NCBI RefSeq assembly: GCF_039993895.1
Contig: NZ_CP121194.1
Span: forward strand, 3,100,001 to 3,164,000
Length of the DNA stretch: 64,000 nucleotides
Reading direction: 5' to 3'
Source of the DNA: Edaphobacter paludis
GTDB taxonomy: Bacteria > Acidobacteriota > Terriglobia > Terriglobales > Acidobacteriaceae
Positions within the stretch are counted from its first letter, which is position 1. Every line of letters starts with the position of its first letter. Positions 17,280 to 24,755 of the stretch are shown piece by piece. The position numbers were made by a program, and so were the translations under genes. Under the pieces are notes generated by a model, which did no database searches, was not told the origin of the DNA, and saw only the letters and a program-made list of their open reading frames with translations.

Positions 17280-18479
17280 TTACCGGCTCATCCCACCCGC
17301 GCTCAAACTGAAGATCGGCAGATAAAGCGCAATCAGAATCCCCGTCACCACGATGCCCATCACGATCAAAATCGCCGGTTCGATCAGGCTCATCGCCGCT
17401 GTCAGGTTGGTCTGCACGTCCTCTTCAAAAAACTCGGCTACCGAGTTCAACATCTGCGGCAGGGCGCCGGTCGACTCGCCCACCTCGACCATCTCAATCG
17501 CCAGCTCGGGAAAGACCTTGGTGGATTCCAAGCTGGCCGATAGGCCCTTGCCCTCGCGCACCGTCTCGACGGACCGGTAGACCGCATTCGCAATCTGTCT
17601 CGAATCGATCGAACGAGCCGCCGTCTCCAGACTGGGAACGAGCGGCAGGCCGCCCGTCAACAGCGTCGAAAGCGTTCGGCTGAACAGCCCCACCTGATAC
17701 TTCAGCCACACATTTCCAAATACCGGCAGCCCAATCCGGATCCGGTCGACCGTCGAGGCTCCAGAGTCGGTCTTGATCCATCGCGACACCAGAAAAGCCA
17801 GCACCGCCACAACAATCACCGCATAAATCCCATAGTGCTGCGCATACTGGCCCAACTGCAACATAAACATCGTCAGCCACGGCAGATGCGTCCCCAACTG
17901 GTCATAGAGCTGCGCAAACCGCGGCACTACAAACGTAATGAGAAATATCAGCAGCCCCACCACCATCACGACCAGCAGCGCTGGATAGATTAGGCTCGCC
18001 TTCAGCTTCTTGCGGAACGTCAGCGACACCCGCTGAAAGTCCAGAAACCGCTGCAAAACCTCCTCAAGATTTCCCGACCGTTCGCCCGCCAGCAGCGTCG
18101 TCGTATACACAATGGGAAAGCCTCCCTGCGCCTCGAACGCCTGCGAGATCGACTCTCCTGTCTTCACCCGCGCCGCGACATCCTCCAGCTGCGCTCTGAA
18201 GTGCGCCTCCTTCTGCCGCCGCGCCAGCAGTTCCAGCGACCCCAGAATCGGCAAACCCGCTCGAATCAGCGTCAAAAACTGCTGGTTGAATATCAGAAAC
18301 GTCTCCAGGTTTACTTTCTTCTTGCTCGATCCCCCCAGCGCCCCCCGCGCCTTCACCGAGTAGACGTAATATCCCGCCTGCGTAAACCGCGCCCGCAGCT
18401 CCTCCGCCGTCGCCGCCGCATGGGTCTGCTCCTGTACCCGGCCCCGCTCATCCGCCAGCTTAATTACGAACTCGTTCAT
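17280..18479 (-). CDS. GspF/PilC-type inner-membrane platform protein
   Basis: From ATG 18479 the protein has 399 residues; an upstream TTG would add six. Two GspF domains are visible. The first starts FLIFNQQFLTLIRAGLPILGSLELLARRQ and contains GGFPIVYTTTLLAGERSGNLEEVL. The second starts YQVGLFSRTLSTLLTGGLPLVPSLETAARS and contains FPELAIEMVEVGESTGALPQML. Three long hydrophobic helices are present, near the middle and at the C-terminus (ILIVMGIVVTGILIALYLPIF). It is the platform on which the GspE ATPase acts. Two unrelated genes separate it from gspE, an uncommon order. Confidence 0.9.
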   Translation of the reverse strand: MNEFVIKLADERGRVQEQTHAAATAEELRARFTQAGYYVYSVKARGALGGSSKKKVNLETFLIFNQQFLTLIRAGLPILGSLELLARRQKEAHFRAQLEDVAARVKTGESISQAFEAQGGFPIVYTTTLLAGERSGNLEEVLQRFLDFQRVSLTFRKKLKASLIYPALLVVMVVGLLIFLITFVVPRFAQLYDQLGTHLPWLTMFMLQLGQYAQHYGIYAVIVVAVLAFLVSRWIKTDSGASTVDRIRIGLPVFGNVWLKYQVGLFSRTLSTLLTGGLPLVPSLETAARSIDSRQIANAVYRSVETVREGKGLSASLESTKVFPELAIEMVEVGESTGALPQMLNSVAEFFEEDVQTNLTAAMSLIEPAILIVMGIVVTGILIALYLPIFSLSAGGMSR

Positions 18480-18564
18480 AGATAGACAAAGCCCCAAAAC
18501 AGGACTCCGTCCATCTTAGACTCTCTGCTGCCCCAACTCGCTACAGTCAGAATTTGTATGCCAA

Positions 18565-20214
18565 CTAATGTGCTTCCAGCTCGATATGCTTCTGCGCGGG
18601 CGGGCGCTTCAGGAAGAAGACCAGCGGGACCATGCACAGCATTATGCCGCAGAGCATCTTGAACTGGTCCATATAGGCCAGCAGCGAAGCCTGACGCTGC
18701 ATGGCTGCATAAAGCTGGGCTAGCGCAACGTAGTGATTGTCTGCAGCGTTGCCGGGACCGGCAGCCATCTGCCCCACTGCCTGCTGCACCATCGCGTTCG
18801 AGGCAGTAACATGCTGGCCGAGCACCTGTTGAAACACCTGCGTCCTGCGTTGCAGCATGGTGCTGACCAGCGCGATGCCGAGGCTACCGCCCTCATTTCG
18901 CACCAGCGCATAAAGCCCCGCGGCCTGCGAACTTTCGGTCTTCGGGATGAAGCGGAAGACGATAGTGCTGACAGGAACGGTAATCAATCCAAGACCGAGC
19001 ACCTGCACAATACGCGGCACAATCATATTCATCTCTGCCATCTCGAGATTGAGCGATCCCATCCACCAGCAGGACGACGCGATCAGCATCATTCCGGCGA
19101 AGATCATCTTCCTCGGGTCATACCCCTTGGTGAGAATGTAGCCGACAAACGGCACCTCGATCATGGTGAAGATGCCAGCCGGAGAAAGAACAAGGCCCGA
19201 CGTAGTCGCCGTGTACCCCATCAACTGCTGCATAAATACAGGAAGCAAATACGTCGTGGCATAAAGTACAGCGTAGAGCCCAAGGATGATCAGGCAGCAG
19301 AACAAGAAGTTCCGCTCCTTGAGGAGCCGCAGGTTGACGATTGGATTCTTGCGCTTCAGCTCCCAGATCACTGCGCTGGCCAGCGCAATCACCGAGATAC
19401 TGGCGAAGAAGACGATAAAAGACGAACCAAACCAATCCAACTCCTGTCCCTTGTCCAGCACAATCTCGAGCGTAGCCAGACCGATCGAGATAAAGCCCAG
19501 GCCACCCCAGTCGACCGAGAGCTTTCGCGCCTTCGCCTTCATCTCCTTCATATGCGGAGGGTCTTCAAGCACGATGCGCGTAAGAAAGACGCAGAGGATG
19601 CCCACAGGAATATTGATGTAGAAGATCCAGCGCCAGGAGTAGTTATCCGTGATCCAGCCGCCCAGGGTAGGCCCAAGCACCGGCGCGACCAGTATAGCGA
19701 CGGTGTAGAGCGCCATGGCCATTCCACGCTTCTCGATCGAAAAAGTATCCGCCAGAATCGCCTGCACCGAGGGCTGCAAACCGCCGCCCGCAAGTCCCTG
19801 CGCAACGCGGAAGAGAATCAGCACCCCAAGTGTAGGCGCCATACCGCAGGCAGCGGAAAAGACTGTGAAGAAGAAGACAGAGACAAGGTAAAAATTCTTG
19901 CGGCCGAAGACCGACGAGATCCAGCCGCTGATCGGCAGCACGATTGCATTGGCGACGAGATAGCTGGTGAGCACCCACGCGCCCTCGTCCTGTGACGCCG
20001 ACAGACTGCCAGAGATATGCGGCAGCGCAACGTTGGCAATCGAGGTGTCGAGCACTTCCATAAATGTGCCGATGGTGACCACCAGCGCAATGATCCAGGG
20101 ATTGAAGACTTTAGGCTCAGGAAGGCGCTCGTTGTCGAACGGCGCGGCTATCTCCGCGAGTGACGCGTCGGCTTCGACAAGTTCTTCTTCCTCAAGCTCA
20201 AGAATGGCTGGCAT
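18565..20214 (-). CDS. DHA2-family (EmrB-like) MFS efflux pump under TetR control
   Basis: The protein has 549 residues and about 14 helices. It carries the same landmarks as the pump at 6273: FMEVLDTSIANVALPHISG, GAWVLTSYLVANAIVLP, FGRKNF and LGPTLGGWITDNYSWR. A 40-residue acidic N-terminal tail is extra. The ATG at 20214 directly abuts a palindromic operator, and a tetR gene is divergently transcribed, so substrate-induced expression is likely. No membrane-fusion or outer-membrane gene is nearby. Substrate is unknown; drugs or toxic metabolites are usual for the family. Confidence 0.88.
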   Translation of the reverse strand: MPAILELEEEELVEADASLAEIAAPFDNERLPEPKVFNPWIIALVVTIGTFMEVLDTSIANVALPHISGSLSASQDEGAWVLTSYLVANAIVLPISGWISSVFGRKNFYLVSVFFFTVFSAACGMAPTLGVLILFRVAQGLAGGGLQPSVQAILADTFSIEKRGMAMALYTVAILVAPVLGPTLGGWITDNYSWRWIFYINIPVGILCVFLTRIVLEDPPHMKEMKAKARKLSVDWGGLGFISIGLATLEIVLDKGQELDWFGSSFIVFFASISVIALASAVIWELKRKNPIVNLRLLKERNFLFCCLIILGLYAVLYATTYLLPVFMQQLMGYTATTSGLVLSPAGIFTMIEVPFVGYILTKGYDPRKMIFAGMMLIASSCWWMGSLNLEMAEMNMIVPRIVQVLGLGLITVPVSTIVFRFIPKTESSQAAGLYALVRNEGGSLGIALVSTMLQRRTQVFQQVLGQHVTASNAMVQQAVGQMAAGPGNAADNHYVALAQLYAAMQRQASLLAYMDQFKMLCGIMLCMVPLVFFLKRPPAQKHIELEAH

Positions 20215-20253
20215 AATGACCCTATGGTCATGTTAGATGACCGATGGGTCATT
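20215..20253. promoter_or_regulatory. Double palindromic TetR operator
   Basis: Two similar inverted repeats lie side by side in the 82-base divergent gap: AATGACC-CTAT-GGTCATG (20215-20232) and GATGACC-GAT-GGGTCATT (20236-20253). Both are built from TGACC/GGTCA half sites. They adjoin the efflux start codon and lie upstream of the likely tetR start at 20297. Two operators in the shared promoter region are the normal arrangement for autoregulation by a TetR repressor. Confidence 0.7.
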
Positions 20254-20296
20254 ACGATGCACGTTTATGCTTGTGAAGAACTTCAGAGAGCCCCCC

Positions 20297-20965
20297 ATGC
20301 AACGAGCCGTAGTAGACCGTAAACAAAAGATCGTCGCGGAGTTCCGCCGTTCGGAGATCCTCGCTGCGGCGACCAAGGTCTTTGGCAACAAGGGCTTCGA
20401 GGCCACCCGCATGGAGGAGATCGCAAAGGCCGCCCGGCTGGCCAAGGGAACTCTCTATCTCTACTTCGACTCCAAAGACGCCATCTACCTGGCAACTGTG
20501 CGCCAGGCGCTCTCCGAACTGGCCACCCTCACCGAAGGACAGGTACGCAAAGAGCCCACCTTAGCTGGAAAGGTTGCAGCCTTCATTCGCGTCCGCGTCG
20601 CCTTCTGGGACGAGCAGCAATCGTTCTACCGCGTCATTCTCAGTCTCAGCCGCGAGGGTCAGCACCGCAAACGCAGCATCGCATGGCAAAGGGAGACGGT
20701 GCTCTATCTGCAAGCGATCTTCGACGAAGGAGCAAAGGCCGGTGAGATACCCGAGCAGGACTTCGTTGGCGCGGCCTGGGCCATGATGGATGCCATCCGC
20801 GGCACCAGCGAGCGCCGAATCTATACCGAAGGCCGCTCGACCGAAGACGACACCAGGTTCCTGACCGAATTTCTGCTACGGGCGTTGCAAATAAAGGTGC
20901 CTGTGGGGCAGCAAAAAGCCCCAGCCGAAGCCGGGGCCATGCGTCCACCAACAATCTCAAACTAA
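20297..20965 (+). CDS. TetR/AcrR-family transcriptional regulator
   Basis: From ATG 20297 the protein has 222 residues. The N-terminal helix-turn-helix reads RRSEILAAATKVFGNKGFEATRMEEIAKAARLAKGTLYLYFDSKDAIYLA, a standard TetR DNA-binding domain. The rest is a helical ligand-binding domain. An ATG at 20237 in the same frame lies inside the operator palindrome and is rejected as the start. It is divergent from the efflux pump gene and almost certainly represses it and itself. The gene's end converges on the Fe-S carrier gene with a 4-base overlap. Confidence 0.88.
   Translation: MQRAVVDRKQKIVAEFRRSEILAAATKVFGNKGFEATRMEEIAKAARLAKGTLYLYFDSKDAIYLATVRQALSELATLTEGQVRKEPTLAGKVAAFIRVRVAFWDEQQSFYRVILSLSREGQHRKRSIAWQRETVLYLQAIFDEGAKAGEIPEQDFVGAAWAMMDAIRGTSERRIYTEGRSTEDDTRFLTEFLLRALQIKVPVGQQKAPAEAGAMRPPTISN
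20913..20937 (-). terminator. Terminator for the Fe-S carrier gene, inside tetR
   Basis: Read on the minus strand, GCCCC-GGC loops back to GC-TGGGGC and is followed by TTTTT. It lies 25-50 bases after the stop of the minus-strand Fe-S carrier gene, within the 3' coding end of tetR, so the two functions share sequence. Confidence 0.5.
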
Positions 20966-21348
20966 ACGCTGAAAGAAGATCCGCATCCGCAGGTGCTCTT
21001 CACTGCGGCATTCTCAAATTTGAAGCCGGCCGCCTCTAAGGTCTCGACATAGTCCACCTGGCAGTTATTCAGGTAGGCCGCCGAGGTAGCGTCGACAAAT
21101 ACCTTTAGATCGTCGAACTTGTAGACCTTATCCATCATGCCGCTCTGGTTCTCGAACGACATGGAGTATTGAAAGCCGGAACATCCGCCGCCGACGACGC
21201 CGATCCGCAGACCAGCTGGAACGGGATCCTGGGTCGCCATAATCTCCTTCACCTTGGCAATAGCGGAAGGGGTCAGATTCACCGGCGCGTTTGAGGCGGG
21301 CGCGCCAGTAACGACTTCAGCGGAAGGGGTAACGGTTGCAGTGGACAT
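20962..21348 (-). CDS. A-type Fe-S cluster carrier (ErpA/IscA/HesB family)
   Basis: From ATG 21348 (AAGGAGAT ribosome-binding site) the protein has 128 residues; an upstream in-frame ATG adds 12 residues with no such site. The A-type domain holds the three conserved cysteines Cys56 (GGGCSGF), Cys120 and Cys122 (CGCGSSF) that bind an iron-sulfur cluster or iron. Residues 1-22 are a Thr/Ala/Ser-rich extension. The protein delivers clusters to apo-enzymes in the cytoplasm. ErpA is the closest-looking subtype, but the choice between IscA, ErpA and SufA is not secure. No isc or suf genes are adjacent. Confidence 0.88.
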   Translation of the reverse strand: MSTATVTPSAEVVTGAPASNAPVNLTPSAIAKVKEIMATQDPVPAGLRIGVVGGGCSGFQYSMSFENQSGMMDKVYKFDDLKVFVDATSAAYLNNCQVDYVETLEAAGFKFENAAVKSTCGCGSSFSV

Positions 21349-21489
21349 CGGGTAAATCTCCTTATCTACTAGTCTACTCCACAAAACTCGCTCATCGCCA
21401 TAGCAGACGGCTTGCCAATAAGATGCACCTCAAACCCTCCGGATGCACAAATACTGCTTCGATCGCCTATCGTCTAACATCCAATCATC

Positions 21490-21663
21490 ATGCGCCCCCT
21501 GCATTTTCTCTCCAATGCATTCATCAACACCTTCGGAATCACCCAGCCGACGCCGAAGAATGCCACGCGTGCGGCGTGGTTCATCGCTACCATGCTGATG
21601 CTGGTTGTTGTACTGGTTGCGACGGTTGCCGCGGTGGTTCTCCATCTGGCTTTTCATCGCTAA
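21490..21663 (+). CDS. Small single-span membrane protein (57 residues)
   Basis: An open frame of 57 codons starts at ATG 21490 and ends with TAA at 21661-21663. It begins MRPLHFLSNAFINTFGITQ and has a strongly hydrophobic helix at about 31-54 (FIATMLMLVVVLVATVAAVV) ending LHLAFHR. The organisation (short amphipathic N-terminus, then one helix) and the uninterrupted frame support a real gene, but there is no clear ribosome-binding site and no family is recognised. It lies upstream of another small membrane-protein gene on the same strand. Confidence 0.5.
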   Translation: MRPLHFLSNAFINTFGITQPTPKNATRAAWFIATMLMLVVVLVATVAAVVLHLAFHR

Positions 21664-21829
21664 ATTGCTGCCTTTTTCGCTGCGAAAAAGATTGCATCCT
21701 TTCGCACATTCAGGCGTATGATCTCCTCGGAAGCCCCAGTGCTACCCTCCGAGCCCCCAACCGGACCCGCCTCGTAACGCAAAGCTTCCAACAACAGGAC
21801 CCCTTCTCAAAGGGCGGAGGAAATACGTT

Positions 21830-22102
21830 ATGAGCTACCTACCTATTTTGCTCATCGTCTGGGCTGCCGTCGCAGCCTGCTTCCTGGCGTTGCTCGCCTA
21901 TCGCGGCCAGCTAACCCGTTATGAGGAGGACCAGCTCTTTCTCAACGACGCTCATTCCATCGAGCAGGACGAGCAAACTGAAATCATCCGTAAGGTCAAT
22001 AAGATCAGACCTATGGTCAACCTCTTCGGCTATGCCGCAGCTCTCATGACCATCGCCATCGTCGGTCTCTTCACCTACGATGCCTGGCAACACCTGCGGT
22101 AG
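21830..22102 (+). CDS. Small two-span membrane protein
   Basis: The protein has 90 residues: helix 1 at about 4-24 (LPILLIVWAAVAACFLALLAY), a charged central segment (EEDQLFLNDAHSIEQDEQTEIIRKVNKIRP) and helix 2 at about 65-84. A GGAGG ribosome-binding site lies 9 bases before the ATG, and a strong hairpin follows the stop at 22125. No named family is recognised; function is unknown. Confidence 0.7.
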   Translation: MSYLPILLIVWAAVAACFLALLAYRGQLTRYEEDQLFLNDAHSIEQDEQTEIIRKVNKIRPMVNLFGYAAALMTIAIVGLFTYDAWQHLR

Positions 22103-22124
22103 CTCCCTGGCCTCGGCTTACACA

Positions 22125-22160
22125 ACACGCCGGCTCCGCACAGTAGCTGAGCCGGCGTGT
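22125..22160 (+). terminator. Rho-independent-type hairpin
   Basis: ACACGCCGGCTC pairs perfectly with GAGCCGGCGTGT (12 bp) around a 12-base loop, 22 bases after the stop of the preceding small gene. The following sequence (GGCTTTACTT) is only moderately T-rich. Confidence 0.55.
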
Positions 22161-22270
22161 GGCTTTACTTCGGCTGATCGCCAAGGTACAACTCCTCACT
22201 CCACTTGCCCATCAGAACCAGTGACCGCAGCGATCAAGCGGCCGGTCAAGAGCAGGCGGAGGTCACATTC

Positions 22271-22888
22271 ATGTCCAGCAAGAATATTGCAGTCTTCGGG
22301 ATTTATCGCACGCCAGAGTTGGCTGAGAGCGCTGTCGATCATCTCCTTACCCTCGGCTTCACCAACTCCGCCATCTCGATCCTGCTGCAGGATGATAAAA
22401 GCACCCGCGACTTCGCCCACGAAAAGAACACCAAGGCGCCCGAGGGAACGGCGACCGGCGTCACCGTCGGAGGCGTTATTGGCGGAACGCTTGGGCTGCT
22501 TGCCGGTCTAGGTGCTCTCGCCATTCCCGGCATCGGTCCGCTGATCGCCGCTGGTCCAATCATTGGCGCGCTCACCGGTCTGGGCGTAGGCGGAGCTGTC
22601 GGAGGAATTACCGGAGCGCTCGTAGGCATGGGCATTCCCGAGTACGAGGCCAAACGCTACGAAGGCCACGTCAAAAATGGCGGTACGCTGCTCTCCGTCC
22701 ACTGTGATACCCCTGAGCAGATCACTGCTGCCAAAGATGGCCTAAAAGCAACAGGGGCGGTCGATATTGCCGCCACAGGAGAACATGCTGCTGCGGAACC
22801 AACAACCGTTAACCGCATCCAGACTGAGTCCGCAATAGATCGCGAAGAAGACGTTGAGCGTGACCGCATCGTGGATAGCGAGTTCTAA
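22271..22888 (+). CDS. General-stress-like protein with Gly-zipper hydrophobic core
   Basis: From ATG 22271 (GGAGG ribosome-binding site) the protein has 205 residues. The N-terminus NIAVFGIYRTPELAESAVDHLLTLGFTNSAISIL is a ferredoxin-like module seen in heat-induced YflT/GspM-type stress proteins (PF11181-like). The centre is a long Gly/Ala hydrophobic stretch with repeated GxxxG spacing (GVTVGGVIGGTLGLLAGLGALAIPGIG and onward), probably membrane-inserting. A second small alpha/beta segment (GGTLLSVHCDTPEQITAAKDGLKATGA) and an acidic tail follow. Such proteins are common in soil bacteria and expressed under stress; the molecular role is unknown. Confidence 0.72.
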   Translation: MSSKNIAVFGIYRTPELAESAVDHLLTLGFTNSAISILLQDDKSTRDFAHEKNTKAPEGTATGVTVGGVIGGTLGLLAGLGALAIPGIGPLIAAGPIIGALTGLGVGGAVGGITGALVGMGIPEYEAKRYEGHVKNGGTLLSVHCDTPEQITAAKDGLKATGAVDIAATGEHAAAEPTTVNRIQTESAIDREEDVERDRIVDSEF

Positions 22889-22901
22889 CCTAGCCTCCTA
22901 C

Positions 22902-23912
22902 CTACTTCTCGCTATCCAACATTGCCATCTGGTGCGAATCGTACCGGGTGCCTGCAATCTCAGACGCCGGTACCGCGATCTCCAGCTTCGAAATTTCCTC
23001 CTTCGATAGCCGCACATCGAGCGCACCCAGTGCCTCGTTAATTTGTGCCTGCGTGCGCGAGCCAATCAGCGGAACGATGTCCTCACCCTTGGCCAATACC
23101 CAGGCAATTGCCATCTGGACCGCCGTCAGGTTGCGGGCCGCAGCCAATTCCTTCAGCGCCGTCGCCAATGCCTGATTTTTCGCCAGATTCTCTCCAGTGA
23201 ATCGCGGCAGACGAGCGCGAAAATCCCCCTTAGCCTGTGGCACCGAACCGCTGAGCAACCCACGCGAGAGCACGCCATACGCCGTTACGCCGATCCCCAT
23301 TTCGCGCAGCCCAGGCAAAATCCGGCCCTCGATGCCGCGACTCGCCAGCCCGTATTCGAGCTGCACATCGCATATGGGAGTCACAGTCTTCGCCCGTCGC
23401 GCCGTCTCCACTCCAACCTCGCTCAGCGCGACATGGCGGACATAGCCCGCACTCACCATCTCTGCAACCGCGCCAACAGTCTCCTCGATAGGCACTCCCC
23501 CGTCTAGGCGGGCGGGCCGATAGATATCGATGTAGTCGACGCCCAGGCGAGTAAGACTATGCGCCAAAGAGTTTTTCACCGCCGCCGGGCGCCCATCGAA
23601 GCCCAGCCACGATCCATCCGGCCCGCGCAGTGCGCCGAACTTGACGCTGATCATCACTTTTTCACGAGCCGCAGAGCCCATCTCTCGCAGCGCCCGCCCT
23701 ACCAGCAATTCGTTGTGCCCCATGCCGTAGAAATCGCCCGTATCCAGCAGAGTCACACCCGCCTCTATCGCCGTATGGATTGTGCGCAGGCTCTCCGCTT
23801 CATCGGCCTGCCCATACATTCCCGACATTCCCATGCACCCCAGCGCGAGCGGAAACACTCTCGGGCCTGTTGCGCCTAATCTGCGAAAGCTCTTGTCATT
23901 CGTCGCCTGCAT
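22902..23912 (-). CDS. Aldo/keto reductase-fold protein lacking the catalytic His
   Basis: From ATG 23912 (GGAG nine bases upstream) the protein has 336 residues, normal for a monomeric AKR barrel. Three members of the catalytic tetrad are visible: Asp57 and Tyr62 (LLDTGDFYG) and Lys91 (MISVKFG). The fourth, His in the usual DLYYQHRVD motif, is Ala134 (DIYRPARLD). The NADPH-binding end is intact (PLIGSRTQAQINEALGAL). It may be a reductase with altered substrate range or a non-catalytic member. The gene is monocistronic and convergent with the stress-protein gene. Confidence 0.82.
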   Translation of the reverse strand: MQATNDKSFRRLGATGPRVFPLALGCMGMSGMYGQADEAESLRTIHTAIEAGVTLLDTGDFYGMGHNELLVGRALREMGSAAREKVMISVKFGALRGPDGSWLGFDGRPAAVKNSLAHSLTRLGVDYIDIYRPARLDGGVPIEETVGAVAEMVSAGYVRHVALSEVGVETARRAKTVTPICDVQLEYGLASRGIEGRILPGLREMGIGVTAYGVLSRGLLSGSVPQAKGDFRARLPRFTGENLAKNQALATALKELAAARNLTAVQMAIAWVLAKGEDIVPLIGSRTQAQINEALGALDVRLSKEEISKLEIAVPASEIAGTRYDSHQMAMLDSEK

Positions 23913-23987
23913 CCGTGTGTTCTCCATTCCGCAATCGTAACAAGGCGCACGGATAGCCATCCTCCCCCGGCCCGCATCTCAATATTT

Positions 23988-24146
23988 ATGAGCACACCGA
24001 CCCCTCACCCAAGTCCGCATGAGCCCGAGGACCCCATCCCCAATCCCGAGCCCGCCAGCCCCTCGCTCGACGAACCCGATCCCGGGGTGTTTCACCACGA
24101 ACCTCCTAAGCCACCCTCGTCCCCACCACCTACACGCTCGCGTTAG
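23988..24146 (+). CDS. Small Pro-rich hypothetical protein (52 residues)
   Basis: An open frame of 52 codons runs from ATG 23988 to TAG at 24144-24146. It encodes MSTPTPHPSPHEPEDP and continues with a Pro/Glu/Asp-rich sequence ending in PPPTRSR. Nearly one residue in three is Pro. The opening resembles small Pro-rich proteins of proteobacteria, from memory only. No ribosome-binding site is obvious. Probably expressed if at all as an intrinsically disordered peptide; function unknown. Confidence 0.4.
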   Translation: MSTPTPHPSPHEPEDPIPNPEPASPSLDEPDPGVFHHEPPKPPSSPPPTRSR

Positions 24147-24218
24147 CTATATCATTCACACCGCTGTGAGCACTGGACATTGCCAAATTTTGTAAACTGA
24201 CAGTGAACGCAAGGACCC

Positions 24219-24755
24219 ATGAATCTCTTTATCCTCCGCCATGCGAGCGCCGGAACCCGACGCGCCAATCCGCTGCTTGACGTTAAGCGCCCCCTCGACA
24301 AGGAGGGCAAGCGCCACTGCCTTCAGCTTGCGCATGTACTGAATGCGTCGAAGATACAGTTCGATCTCATCGTGTCCAGCAATCTCAAGCGCAGCCTGCA
24401 GACTGCCTCCCTCGTAGGGACCGAAACCGGTTACGAATCCGCGATCCAGATATCTAATGCGCTTGCCCCCGAAGCCACGCTGCACGATTTCCAGCGCCTG
24501 CTGGACACCTGCCGCGACCACGAAAACGTCCTGGTTGTCGGGCATAACCCTAACATCAACAACTTTCTGGGATCGCTTCTGGTTCCCGCCACCAGCCATG
24601 GGCCTGCCCAGGTGCGCCTGCGTAAAGGCTCGCTCGCCCGTCTCTCGTTCGCTCGCGGTACGGCTACGCTGCAGTGGCTACTCGACCCGCGCACTATCCG
24701 CGCTCTCTACGTTACCTCGACCAAGAGTTCCCGCCGAAAGACCTCGCGAAAGTAA
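24219..24755 (+). CDS. sixA: SixA-like phosphohistidine phosphatase
   Basis: The protein has 178 residues. It begins MNLFILRHASAG, the RHG-type motif with nucleophilic His8 of the histidine phosphatase superfamily, and continues RPLDKEGKRHCLQLA, VSSNLKRSLQTASLV and VLVVGHNPNINNFLGSLL, the second catalytic His. SixA removes phosphate from histidine-containing phosphotransfer proteins. The last 49 bases overlap the 3' end of the convergent ppx gene, and the basic C-terminal tail (TSTKSSRRKTSRK) is encoded in that overlap. Confidence 0.85.
   Translation: MNLFILRHASAGTRRANPLLDVKRPLDKEGKRHCLQLAHVLNASKIQFDLIVSSNLKRSLQTASLVGTETGYESAIQISNALAPEATLHDFQRLLDTCRDHENVLVVGHNPNINNFLGSLLVPATSHGPAQVRLRKGSLARLSFARGTATLQWLLDPRTIRALYVTSTKSSRRKTSRK

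Noticed and set aside
20237..20296. Upstream start for the TetR regulator
   Set aside because: The ATG lies inside the operator palindrome and the added 20 residues precede the normal TetR N-terminus.
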